This document shows, in pieces, positions 25,746 through 33,790 of a stretch of 64,000 nt of DNA. The notes under the pieces are model-generated. The model ran no database searches. It had not been told where the DNA came from and worked only from the letters and a program-made list of their open reading frames with translations. The position numbers were made by a program, and so were the translations under genes. The first letter of the stretch is position 1. Each line of letters starts with the position of its first letter. The stretch is from Curtobacterium sp. VKM Ac-1393 (GTDB lineage Bacteria > Actinomycetota > Actinomycetes > Actinomycetales > Microbacteriaceae): NCBI RefSeq assembly GCF_015350995.1, contig NZ_JADKRW010000008.1, positions 113,168 to 177,167 of the forward strand, read 5' to 3'.

Positions 25746-27041
25746 TCAGAGGGTGGCCAGCCAGCCCTGGGCGGCGCTCGCCCAGTCGGCGTAGGCCTTC
25801 GGGTAGGCGGAGAGCTGCACGGCCTGGGCCGCGTCGGTGATGCTCATCGACGACCAGCCGGGCACGTCGAGCAGCCCGCGGGTCTTGCCGGCGTTCGGGT
25901 TGCTCCGCCCGCCGAAGAACAGCTTCGTGGCGTACGCCGGGTCCTGCAGCTTCGCCGCACTGCCCCAACCCTGGCTCGGCCGCTGCTGGAACAGGCCGAC
26001 GGAATCGCGGTCGCCGCGCGACAGGTTGCGCAAGCTCGACTCCTGCATCGCGGCGGCGAGTGCCACGACGATGCCGCGGTCGGGCACGCCGAGGGACCGA
26101 CCGACGGCGACGATGGTCGCGGCGTTCTGGCGCTGCTCGGCGCTCAGGCCCACGGCAGCGCTCACGGCGGCACCCGACGGGGCGGCGGTCGTCGCGGCGG
26201 CGGTGCGCGTCGACGGGATCACGAGGGTCTTGCCCGCGTAGATCGTGCTCGTGTAGGTCAGGCCGTTCGCCGACAGCAGGGCGGCGACAGAGACGTGGTG
26301 GGACGCAGCGATGGAGCCGATGGTGTCACCGGAGGAGATCTTCACGCTCGACTTCGACGAACCCGACGACACCGCGGCAGTGGACACCGAGCCGCCTCCG
26401 GACGAGCCGTGCGGCACGCGGAGGGTCTGCCCGGGGTAGATGACGCTGCGCTGCGAGAGCTTGTTCGCGCTGAGGAGCGCCGTTGTCGACACGCCGACCC
26501 GTGACGCGATGCCGGAAACGGTGTCGCCGGACTTCACGTGGTAGCTCGAGGTGCTCGACCCCGAACCGGACGTCGATCCGGCGCTCGTGGTCGTCCGCGC
26601 CGTGGTCACCGCGGGCGTCGACGCCAGGTGCAGCGTCTGCCCGGGGTGGATGATCGTGTTCCAGCCGAGGCCGTTGCGGACCAGGACCTCCTGCGCGGAC
26701 AGGCCGAACCGGGCGGCGATGCCCGAGACCGTGTCGCCCTGACGGACGGAGTAGGTCGTGGGCGCCGCACTGGTGGACGCCTTCGTCGTCGCGGCGACCG
26801 TCGTGACGACGGTCTGTGACGGACGGGCGACCGCGGTGCCGAAGACCGGACGGCTCCCGACGTTCCGATCCTGGTCGACGTGGCGCTTGTTGGTGTCGGG
26901 GTCGTCGTGCCGCGGTTCGGCGTGGGCGACCGGGCCGGTCAGACCGGCGGTCACCGCGATCGTGCCCGCGAGGACGATGGGCATGGTCGCGAACCGGGCG
27001 GATCGTGCGCGCCGGGCGGCTTCGTCTGCAGCGTTGTCCAC
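25746..27041 (-). CDS. secreted LysM protein with a lytic-transglycosylase-like domain
   Basis: The 431-residue protein starts with a signal segment (about 20-45, FATMPIVLAGTIAVTAGLTG). Three LysM repeats follow, each with a G-DT-(V/I)-(S/G)-x-IA core (near 110, 175 and 240). Its C-terminus carries AAAMQESSLRNLSRGDRDS and GLFQQRPSQGWG, like a soluble transglycosylase domain with Glu in QES as probable catalytic residue. It should bind and cleave peptidoglycan. The GTG at 27041 has AGGAGAAAC upstream; an ATG at 27086 is less likely. It sits between pknL and its presumed substrate. Confidence 0.9.
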   Translation of the reverse strand: MDNAADEAARRARSARFATMPIVLAGTIAVTAGLTGPVAHAEPRHDDPDTNKRHVDQDRNVGSRPVFGTAVARPSQTVVTTVAATTKASTSAAPTTYSVRQGDTVSGIAARFGLSAQEVLVRNGLGWNTIIHPGQTLHLASTPAVTTARTTTSAGSTSGSGSSTSSYHVKSGDTVSGIASRVGVSTTALLSANKLSQRSVIYPGQTLRVPHGSSGGGSVSTAAVSSGSSKSSVKISSGDTIGSIAASHHVSVAALLSANGLTYTSTIYAGKTLVIPSTRTAAATTAAPSGAAVSAAVGLSAEQRQNAATIVAVGRSLGVPDRGIVVALAAAMQESSLRNLSRGDRDSVGLFQQRPSQGWGSAAKLQDPAYATKLFFGGRSNPNAGKTRGLLDVPGWSSMSITDAAQAVQLSAYPKAYADWASAAQGWLATL

Positions 27042-27212
27042 GGTTTCTCCTGGTGTCGACTGAGCCGTGCGCGTGCATGCGCGCACTCACAGGTGGCACA
27101 ACGCTGGCATGGTGTGATTCCCAAGTCAACCAGAGAGTCGGATGTGGTGGATGTGACGAATGTGACGAACGCCGCGTCATCACTCCACGTCATGCTCTGG
27201 CACCATGGGCGT

Positions 27213-27569
27213 GTGAGTGCTGCACCCGTCGACGACCTGACCCTCTCCGAGCGCTGGCTGACCGTCCCCGAGCTGGTGGACCTCTTCAGCACCAGCCCCG
27301 GCCGGATCCACCGCCTGTTCGAGGAGAAGACCCTGCTGGCGGCCCGGGTCGGCGGTGTCCTGCGCGTGCCGAGTGAGTTCCTCGAGGACCGCGAGCCCCT
27401 GCCCGAGCTGCGCGGCACCCTCACCGTGCTCAGTGACAACGGCTTCACCGACGACGAGGCCGTGCGCTGGATGCTCACGGTCGACGAGTCGATGGGCGTC
27501 TCGCCCATCGCGGCGCTGCGCGCCGGTCGCAAGGCCGAGGTGCGTCGCGTGGCCCAGTCGCTGCTCTAG
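27213..27569 (+). CDS. Rv2175c-like DNA-binding protein, probable PknL substrate
   Basis: A 118-residue protein with a winged-helix-like N-terminus (LSERWLTVPELVDLFSTSPG at about 10-29) and a C-terminal helical domain (DDEAVRWMLTVDESMGVSPI). It matches mycobacterial Rv2175c, whose DNA binding is abolished when PknL phosphorylates it. The frame fixes the GTG at 27213; no Shine-Dalgarno is evident. It is transcribed away from the LysM gene. An Rv2175c-like gene close to pknL is also found in mycobacteria. Confidence 0.85.
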   Translation: MSAAPVDDLTLSERWLTVPELVDLFSTSPGRIHRLFEEKTLLAARVGGVLRVPSEFLEDREPLPELRGTLTVLSDNGFTDDEAVRWMLTVDESMGVSPIAALRAGRKAEVRRVAQSLL

Positions 27570-27581
27570 ACGCGTTCCGAG

Positions 27582-27625
27582 CAGACGGGAGGCCCGGTGC
27601 CAGCTGGCACCGGGCCTCCCGTCTG
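27582..27625. terminator. bidirectional terminator between the Rv2175c homologue and idsA
   Basis: A perfect palindrome of two 22-base arms without spacer (left arm CAGACGGGAGGCCCGGTGCC and two more bases). It lies between convergent genes and belongs to the GGGAGGCCCG hairpin family. Confidence 0.85.
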
Positions 27626-27639
27626 TCCTGGGGTCGCGT

Positions 27640-28758
27640 CTAGGACGACCGGCGGCTGACCGTGTCGGCCAACGACGCGAGCTGTTCGCGTGCCGACGGC
27701 GTCAGCGGCGACGCGTCGAGCGCCGCCTTCGCACGCTGGACGTGCCGGTCGATGGAACGCTCGACCGCGGCGACCGCACCGGACTCGGTGAGGGTGGCGC
27801 GGAGCATCTGCACCTGGCCCTCGTCGAGGTCTGGATCGCCGAGCAGTTCGTCGAGCAGCTGCCGCGGCCCGCTCGCCAGGGCCTTGCGCGCCGAGGCGAT
27901 GAGCACGGTCCGCTTGCCCTCGCGCAGGTCGTCGCCGGCGGGCTTGCCGGTGACCTCCGGGTCGCCGAACACGCCGAGCATGTCGTCGCGCAGCTGGTAG
28001 GCCACGCCGAGGGGGAGACCGAAGGCACGGAGGCCCTCGAGCTGCGACTCGCTCGCACCGGCCACCAGGGCGCCGATGACGAGCGGTGCCTCGATCGAGT
28101 ACTTGGCGGACTTGAAGACGATGACGCGCTGGGCGCGGAGCAGGTGCTCGGACTCGTCGATGACGGGCCACGCCGTTTCTTCGTGCACGTCGAGATACTG
28201 ACCGGCGGTGACGTCCAGGCGCATCGCGTGGAACTCCTGGCGCACGATGCGGCCGCGGACCGGGTCGAGCAGGGCGAGGCCCTCGTCGAACACCGAGTCG
28301 CTGAGGGAGAGCAGCAGGTCGCCGAGCAGCAGCGCCGAGTTCGTGCCGTACTGCCCGCGGTCGCCGACGAAGCCGGACTCCTCGTGCAGGGACTCGAACC
28401 GGCGGTGCGCGGCAGGGCGCCCGCGGCGGGTGTCCGAGCGGTCCATGATGTCGTCGTGCACGAGGGCTGCCGCGTGGAAGACCTCGAGCGCAGCCGCCAC
28501 GGTGACGATCGCCTCGGCCGTGGTCTGCCGTGACCCCTCCGCCAGCGGGTCGAACGAGCCGGAACGGCCCGCCACCGACTGCCATCCCCAGTAGCAGAAC
28601 AGCGCACGGAAGCGCTTGCCGCCGGACAGCAGGTCTCGGGCGTACAGGTCGAACGGGGCGAGATCCGGGCTGATCGCGAGGAGCCGTTCACGCTGCTCGT
28701 CGAGTGCCCGGTCGATACGCGCCGATACGAGGTCCACTAATCGCGTACTCTCAGCCAC
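27640..28758 (-). CDS. idsA: polyprenyl diphosphate synthase (geranylgeranyl-type)
   Basis: The 372-residue trans-prenyltransferase has the first Asp-rich motif LVHDDIMDRSDTRRG (about 104-118) and the second YQLRDDMLGVFGD (about 255-267), plus GGKRFRALFCYWG near the N-terminus. It should make C15-C20 prenyl diphosphates for menaquinone or carotenoids. The product length cannot be fixed by eye. The GTG at 28758 has TAGGGT seven bases upstream and no Shine-Dalgarno (leaderless). Corynebacterial idsA lies in the same place near pknL. Confidence 0.9.
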   Translation of the reverse strand: MAESTRLVDLVSARIDRALDEQRERLLAISPDLAPFDLYARDLLSGGKRFRALFCYWGWQSVAGRSGSFDPLAEGSRQTTAEAIVTVAAALEVFHAAALVHDDIMDRSDTRRGRPAAHRRFESLHEESGFVGDRGQYGTNSALLLGDLLLSLSDSVFDEGLALLDPVRGRIVRQEFHAMRLDVTAGQYLDVHEETAWPVIDESEHLLRAQRVIVFKSAKYSIEAPLVIGALVAGASESQLEGLRAFGLPLGVAYQLRDDMLGVFGDPEVTGKPAGDDLREGKRTVLIASARKALASGPRQLLDELLGDPDLDEGQVQMLRATLTESGAVAAVERSIDRHVQRAKAALDASPLTPSAREQLASLADTVSRRSS

Positions 28759-28868
28759 AGTCCCTACCCTAGTGGAGCGGTTGGGACATAGAATCGGTCC
28801 ACTCAACCGAGTGTTTTCCAGCCCGGTTGTTCAACCCCGCGTCGATCCCAGGAACAGAGGGAACCAAG

Positions 28869-29276
28869 ATGCCGCTCTCGGAACAGGAGCAGCGCCTTCT
28901 CGAAGAGATGGAGCGCAGCCTCTACCAGAACGATTCCGATTTCGTGGCGCGTGTCACACGTCGACAGGGTCGTCCGACGTACACCGCCATCACGCTCGGG
29001 GTCCTCGGCGCACTCGCCGGTGTCGCCGTCGTCATCGTCGGCCTCGTGATCAAGGCACCGCTGCTCGGCATCCTCGGCTTCGTCGTGATGCTCGCCGGTG
29101 TGCTGTTCGCGTTGCGCCCGGGCATGCGTGCGCCGAAGGCCAAGCCAGCTCGGCCGGGCAAGCCGGCAGCCGGTGGCTCCGCGGGTCCGTCCGGTGGCGG
29201 CAACAGCAATGGTGGCGGGTCCTTCATGGACCGCATGAACGACCGCTGGGACAAGCGGAACGACCAGAGCCAGTAG
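28869..29276 (+). CDS. DUF3040 membrane protein
   Basis: A 135-residue protein that begins MPLSEQEQRLLEEMERSLYQ, the signature of DUF3040. Two membrane helices follow (about 42-62 and 65-83), then a Lys/Pro/Gly-rich tail. It precedes mraZ in many actinobacteria (Rv2169c in M. tuberculosis). Its function is unknown. TAGAAT at 28785-28790 could be its -10 box. A strong terminator follows, so it is not part of the mraZ transcript. Confidence 0.92.
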   Translation: MPLSEQEQRLLEEMERSLYQNDSDFVARVTRRQGRPTYTAITLGVLGALAGVAVVIVGLVIKAPLLGILGFVVMLAGVLFALRPGMRAPKAKPARPGKPAAGGSAGPSGGGNSNGGGSFMDRMNDRWDKRNDQSQ

Positions 29277-29301
29277 CGCTCCTCCACACTCCTCCCTTCT
29301 G

Positions 29302-29331
29302 ACGGGGTCGGCCTTCGGGCCGGCCCCGTCT
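29302..29331 (+). terminator. terminator of the DUF3040 gene
   Basis: Arms GACGGGGTCGGCC and GGCCGGCCCCGTC around a TTCGG-type tetraloop, followed by TTCGCGTTCC, 26 bases after the stop codon. Confidence 0.85.
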
Positions 29332-29373
29332 TCGCGTTCCCAGGGGTGGCGTGCGCGGGTGGGGGTGGGGTCC

Positions 29374-29464
29374 CGAGGTTCCGAAATCTCGGAACCTCGC
29401 GCGCCCTGACGCCCGTTCGTGGAACCCCGGCGGTGCGTGCGCGGCATGTCGTGGAACCTCGGCG
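29374..29464 (+). repeat. tri-box intergenic element, copy 3
   Basis: This copy has the most perfect box 1: 11-base arms CGAGGTTCCGA and TCGGAACCTCG around AATC (29374-29399). Box 2 GTGGAACCCCGGCG starts at 29419 and box 3 GTGGAACCTCGGCG at 29451, that is 45 and 32 bases apart. Confidence 0.88.
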
Positions 29465-29560
29465 CGACGACCTCGGGTGTGGCGTGGCCGCAGCGCACCC
29501 CTTCGTCCGGACCCCGCCGCGCCCAGGCTCGCCCCGTGGCGCTCCACCGGCTGCGAAAGT

Positions 29561-29578
29561 CCTCCACTTTCCTCCACG
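29561..29578 (-). promoter_or_regulatory. inverted copy of the MraZ-box-like sequence
   Basis: On the minus strand this reads GTGGAGGAAAGTGGAGGA, matching 14 of the first 16 bases of the operator at 29713-29728 in opposite orientation, about 150 bases upstream. A pair of such sites would allow looping by the ring-shaped MraZ protein (inference). Confidence 0.5.
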
Positions 29579-29707
29579 GTGACCATCACGCCCTGGTTCC
29601 GCGCCAGTACGGGCATCCGCGGCGCCAGTCCGACGCCGAACACCGCCGAACCGGCCCCAAAAGGGGTGTCAGCGGCGGAAAAGGGAGCAGATTCCTGGGC
29701 GCGGGGA

Positions 29708-29728
29708 GTGGAGTGGAGTAAAGTGGGG
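29708..29728 (+). promoter_or_regulatory. putative MraZ operator overlapping a -10-like hexamer
   Basis: Four five-base repeats GTGGA GTGGA GTAAA GTGGG stand in tandem. AAAGTGGG equals the AAAGTG box reported for MraZ in Mollicutes, and the TGGNN words recur at ten-base steps as in enterobacterial MraZ sites. TAAAGT (29719-29724) could also be the -10 box, so binding of MraZ would block its own promoter. Confidence 0.6.
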
Positions 29729-29765
29729 CTCGCAACGGTCCGGTGGAGCGGAGGGGAGGCCCGAC

Positions 29766-30197
29766 GTGCTGCTCGGTACTCATGCCCCGAAGCTCGACGA
29801 GAAGGGTCGCGTGATCCTGCCCGCCAAGTTCCGGGACGAACTGTCCGGGGGACTCGTGATGACCCGCGGCCAGGAACGCTGCGTCGTGGTCTTCAGCGCC
29901 CGGACGTTCGAGGAACTCCACGAGCGCATCCGGACCGCTCCGATGACGTCGAAGCGCACCAGGGACTACATGCGCCTGTTCCTCTCGGGGGCCAGCGCCG
30001 AACAGCCCGACAAGCAGAACCGCGTGACGATCCCGCAGAACCTCCGTGAGTACGCGGGGCTCGAGCGGGACCTCACGGTCATCGGCAGTGGTGACCGTGC
30101 CGAGATCTGGTCGACCACCGCGTGGGAGGCCTACTACGCCGAAGCCGAAGAGGCGTTCGCCGACAACGACGAGGAGGTGATCCCGGGGATCTTCTGA
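29766..30197 (+). CDS. mraZ: transcriptional regulator MraZ
   Basis: The 143-residue protein consists of two SpoVT-AbrB half-domains: [20 protein letters not shown] at the N-terminus and [20 protein letters not shown] at about 79-98. Both hold the D-x-K/Q-x-R-(V)-x-(I/L)-P core. MraZ forms rings and represses the division cluster it heads. The GTG start has GGAGGGGAGG upstream. rsmH follows 106 bases later. Confidence 0.96.
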   Translation: MLLGTHAPKLDEKGRVILPAKFRDELSGGLVMTRGQERCVVVFSARTFEELHERIRTAPMTSKRTRDYMRLFLSGASAEQPDKQNRVTIPQNLREYAGLERDLTVIGSGDRAEIWSTTAWEAYYAEAEEAFADNDEEVIPGIF

Positions 30198-30303
30198 TCC
30201 GTGGATCGGGACTCCCAGCCGTGAAGCCCTGACATCACTTCCCCGATGTCAGGTCGCATGGATGGGGATCCGGACCCGCGGCCCGGAAGACGAGGGGCTG
30301 CAC

Positions 30304-31269
30304 ATGGCCGAGAACGACAACGGGACACCACGCTTCCCGCACACGCCGGTGATGCTCGAGCGCATCGTCGACCTCTTCACGCCGACGCTCGAGGGGCCGG
30401 GCAAGGTCGTCGTCGATGCCACACTCGGCATGGGCGGACACTCCGAGGGCCTGCTCGAGCGCTTCCCGGAGCTGACCCTGATCGGTCTCGACCGCGACAC
30501 CGACGCGCTCGGCATCGCGGGGGAGCGGCTCGCCCGGTTCGGTGACCGTGTCCGACTGGTGCACACCGTGTACGACGGCATCGTCGACGCGATCGAGGGC
30601 GAGGGGTTCCGCCAGGTCGACGGCGTGCTGTTCGACCTCGGCGTGAGTTCGCTGCAGCTCGACCGGGCCGAGCGCGGCTTCGCGTACAGCCAGGACGCCC
30701 CCCTCGACATGCGCATGGACCGGACCGAGGGGCAGACCGCCGCCGACGTCCTGGCCACCTACGACGAGGGCGAACTGCGCCGCATCTTCCAGCGCTACGG
30801 CGAGGAGAAGCTCGCGGGCCGCTACGCCCGGGCCATCGTCGAGCGCCGTGCCAGCGCACCGTTCACGATGTCCGGCGACCTGGTCCAGGTGCTGCACGAC
30901 GCCACCCCGGTCGCGATCCAGCGGCAGGGGCACCCGGCGAAGCGCGTGTTCCAGGCGCTCCGCATCGAGGTCAACGCCGAACTCAGCGTCCTCGAGCGCG
31001 CGATCCCGGCAGCGCTCGACGCCATCGCGGTCGGTGGCCGGATCGTCGTCGAGTCGTACCAGTCGCTCGAGGACCGCATCGTCAAGCGGGCCCTGGTGGA
31101 GCGCACGAAGTCCAGCGCTCCCGCGGGGCTGCCGGTCGAGCTCCCCGAGCACGCACCGACCTTCTCCCTGGTCGTCAAGGGTGCCGAGCTGGCCGACGAG
31201 GCCGAACGCGCCGCCAACCCCCGAGCAACACCCGTGCGCCTGCGCGCGGCCGAGCGGATCCGGAAGTGA
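30304..31269 (+). CDS. rsmH: 16S rRNA (cytosine(1402)-N(4))-methyltransferase
   Basis: The 321-residue enzyme (MraW) methylates N4 of C1402 in the ribosomal P site using S-adenosylmethionine. Visible signatures are [15 protein letters not shown], the SAM motif [16 protein letters not shown] (about 36-51), [11 protein letters not shown] (about 104-114) and [16 protein letters not shown] (about 218-233). The ATG at 30304 has GAGGGG upstream. ftsL follows after one base. Confidence 0.96.
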   Translation: MAENDNGTPRFPHTPVMLERIVDLFTPTLEGPGKVVVDATLGMGGHSEGLLERFPELTLIGLDRDTDALGIAGERLARFGDRVRLVHTVYDGIVDAIEGEGFRQVDGVLFDLGVSSLQLDRAERGFAYSQDAPLDMRMDRTEGQTAADVLATYDEGELRRIFQRYGEEKLAGRYARAIVERRASAPFTMSGDLVQVLHDATPVAIQRQGHPAKRVFQALRIEVNAELSVLERAIPAALDAIAVGGRIVVESYQSLEDRIVKRALVERTKSSAPAGLPVELPEHAPTFSLVVKGAELADEAERAANPRATPVRLRAAERIRK

Positions 31270-31270
31270 C

Positions 31271-31957
31271 ATGAGCACGAACCTCGCACTCGTCGACCCC
31301 GCCGTCGTCCCGTCCCGTGCCCCGCGCCCGGATCGCCGGAGCCGACCGGAGCTCGTCGAGGTCACGCCGACCGCGGCACAGCGCCGCGCACGTCCCCGCA
31401 TCGGGTACGCCGTCACCGCCGTCGTCGCGCTGGGCATCCTGCTGCTCGCCCAGCTCGGCATCAGCATGGTGCTCAGCCAGGGGGCCTACACGCTGAGCGC
31501 GCTCGGCACCGAGCAGACGAACCTGTCCCGCACGCAGCAGTCGCTGTCCGAGGAACTCCGGGTGCTCGACTCGCCGCAGAACCTGGCCCGCAACGCGCAG
31601 TCGCTCGGGATGATCGCGAACTCCACGCCGGTGTACCTCGACCCGAAGACGGGCCGGGTGTACGGCACGCCGACCCCGGCGGTCGCCGACCAGGCCACGG
31701 CGAGCACGGAGAACCAGGTGCCGAACTCGCTGCTCAACGACGTCCCGCTCGCTGCGAAGCAGGGCGACACGTCGACGAGCAAGGAGACGGGCTCGACCAC
31801 CGGCACGGCCACGGCCGGCACGGCCGCCACCGGCACGGCCACGACCGGCACGGCCGCGTCTGAGAAGACGAGCGGCGCCAGCGCGTCGGACGGGGGTTCC
31901 TCGAAGTCCTCCGTAGAGTCCGACGCGAACCAGCTCCAGGCGCCCACCACCCGGTGA
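31271..31957 (+). CDS. ftsL: FtsL-like divisome protein
   Basis: The 228-residue protein has a cytoplasmic N-terminus, one membrane helix (about 46-66, AVTAVVALGILLLAQLGISM) and a coiled coil (LSRTQQSLSEELRVLDSPQN). Then comes NAQSLGMIANSTPVYLD, typical of FtsL/septum-initiator proteins. A low-complexity GTATAGTAATGTATTGTA tail extends it beyond the usual length. FtsL joins FtsQ and FtsB to activate FtsWI. Its place between rsmH and ftsI is the usual one. Confidence 0.88.
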   Translation: MSTNLALVDPAVVPSRAPRPDRRSRPELVEVTPTAAQRRARPRIGYAVTAVVALGILLLAQLGISMVLSQGAYTLSALGTEQTNLSRTQQSLSEELRVLDSPQNLARNAQSLGMIANSTPVYLDPKTGRVYGTPTPAVADQATASTENQVPNSLLNDVPLAAKQGDTSTSKETGSTTGTATAGTAATGTATTGTAASEKTSGASASDGGSSKSSVESDANQLQAPTTR

Positions 31958-32006
31958 CCTCTGGGTCTGCACCACCCTCAGCACCACCCGGGAAGGACCG
32001 CACCGC

Positions 32007-33776
32007 GTGACGAAGACGATCCGCAACCGACGACTGCGCTACAGCATCGTGATGATCGCCGTGATCGCCCTGGTGGGCGTCTTCGTGGTCCGACTCGTCG
32101 ACATCCAGGTCGTGCAGGCCTCGGAGTTGAGCAAGCAGTCCGCGCTGAAGCGCAGCATCCCCGTGACGATCTACGGGACCCGCGGCTCCATCGTCGACCG
32201 CAACGGCACCGAACTCGCGGACAGCGTCACCCGGTACAACATCACCACCGCCCCGCGCCTGGTCAAGGCCTTCAAGGGCAAGCTCGGCGGGACCCGGGTC
32301 AAGGACATCAGCGTGGCGACGGCGCTCACCGCCCTGGCGAAGGCCTCCGGTGGTGACGTCGCGACCATGCGGAAGAACATCGCGGCGAACCCGGAGTCGG
32401 ACTTCGCGTACCTGGTCAAGGGCCTCGACGTGAAGCACTACGAGGCCGTGACCGACCTCGGCATCCCCTGGATCTACAAGGAGCAGCAGGCGTCGCGGGT
32501 GTACCCGACGGGTGCGACCACGGGCAACATCACCGGCTTCATGGGGACGGACGGCGCGCAGGCGGGTCTCGAGTACGCGTACAACAAGTGCCTCGCCGGC
32601 ACGAACGGCTCGGAGACCTACGAGCGCGGCGAGGACGGCGTCCAGCTGCCGGGCAGCACCGTGACGAAGAAGCAGGCCAAGGACGGCGGCACGCTCGTCA
32701 CGACGATCGACAGCGACCTGCAGTACATGGCCCAGCAGACGATCGCGTCCGCTGCGAAGACCCTGCAGGCCGAGTCCGCCACGGCGACGGTCACGAGCGT
32801 CAAGACGGGCGAGCTGCTCGCGGTCGCCGACTACCCGACCGTGGACCCGAACGACGTCGACGCCACGACCGACAAGGGCGCGTTCGGTTCCCGCGCACTC
32901 ACCGACTCGTACGAACCGGGTTCGACGATCAAGGCCGCCATCGCCGCCGCCCTGATCGACCAGGGCAAGTCGAGTCCCACCGACCAGGCCGTCGTGCCGT
33001 ACTCCCGCACGTTCCCCTGGGGCGGCACGATCCACGACTCCGAGTTCCACCCGACCGAGAACCTGACGCTGACCGGCATCCTGCGGGACTCGTCGAACGT
33101 CGGCATCACCGAGCTCGGGTCGCGGCTGACGGCGCAGCAGCGCTACGACTACATGCAGAAGTTCGGGCTGTTCGAACCCGAGTCGGCGATCGACTACCCG
33201 GGCCAGCCGTCGATGGACTACGGCTCGAGCCCGAACTGGGACCAGCAGACGAACATCAACTCGATGTTCGGTCAGGGCATCTCGACGACCGCCGTGCAGG
33301 TCGCCAGCGTCTTCCAGACGATCGCGAACGACGGCGTCCGGATCCCGCTGCACTTCGTCAAGGGCTGCACCACCTCGGACGGCACCACGATCGACGCGCC
33401 CGACGTGCAGAAGCAGCGCGTCGTGTCCTCGAACGCGGCGACGCAGGTCACCGACATGCTCCAGAGCGTGGTCACCGGCGGCACGCTCGTGGGCATGAAG
33501 CCGATCTCGGGCTACAACATCGCCGCGAAGACCGGCACCGCCGAGGTGGCCGAGGGCTCGAAGGGCTACGGCTCGCAGCGCATCACGTCGGTGGCCGGAA
33601 TGGCACCCGCCGAAGACCCCCAGTATGTTGTCACGGTGACGTTCACGAAGCCGCAGACCAACAAGTGGTCGAGCGGAGCGGCTCCGGCGTTCCGCACACT
33701 CATGTCCCAGGTGCTCGAGAAGTACCGTGTCGCCCCCTCCACGACGCAGGCGAAGACCTACCCGTCCACGTGGTGA
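32007..33776 (+). CDS. ftsI: septal peptidoglycan transpeptidase (class B PBP)
   Basis: The 589-residue protein has an N-terminal membrane helix (about 12-34), a dimerisation domain and a penicillin-binding transpeptidase domain with S-T-I-K (about 305), S-S-N (about 363) and K-T-G-T (about 508). It crosslinks septal peptidoglycan together with FtsW. The GTG start follows AAGGACC. It ends at or next to the murE start, so the genes are translated together. Confidence 0.96.
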   Translation: MTKTIRNRRLRYSIVMIAVIALVGVFVVRLVDIQVVQASELSKQSALKRSIPVTIYGTRGSIVDRNGTELADSVTRYNITTAPRLVKAFKGKLGGTRVKDISVATALTALAKASGGDVATMRKNIAANPESDFAYLVKGLDVKHYEAVTDLGIPWIYKEQQASRVYPTGATTGNITGFMGTDGAQAGLEYAYNKCLAGTNGSETYERGEDGVQLPGSTVTKKQAKDGGTLVTTIDSDLQYMAQQTIASAAKTLQAESATATVTSVKTGELLAVADYPTVDPNDVDATTDKGAFGSRALTDSYEPGSTIKAAIAAALIDQGKSSPTDQAVVPYSRTFPWGGTIHDSEFHPTENLTLTGILRDSSNVGITELGSRLTAQQRYDYMQKFGLFEPESAIDYPGQPSMDYGSSPNWDQQTNINSMFGQGISTTAVQVASVFQTIANDGVRIPLHFVKGCTTSDGTTIDAPDVQKQRVVSSNAATQVTDMLQSVVTGGTLVGMKPISGYNIAAKTGTAEVAEGSKGYGSQRITSVAGMAPAEDPQYVVTVTFTKPQTNKWSSGAAPAFRTLMSQVLEKYRVAPSTTQAKTYPSTW

Positions 33777-33790
33777 GGAAGAAGGAGCAC

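Larger units (their letters stand above)
29277..29765. other. 489-bp leader and intergenic region before mraZ
   Basis: After the DUF3040 terminator come one tri-box element (29374-29464), an inverted MraZ-box-like site (29561-29578), an A+G-rich stretch around 29660-29690, and the proposed MraZ operator (29708-29728). No coding potential is apparent. The region should hold the main promoter of the division cluster. Confidence 0.7.
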
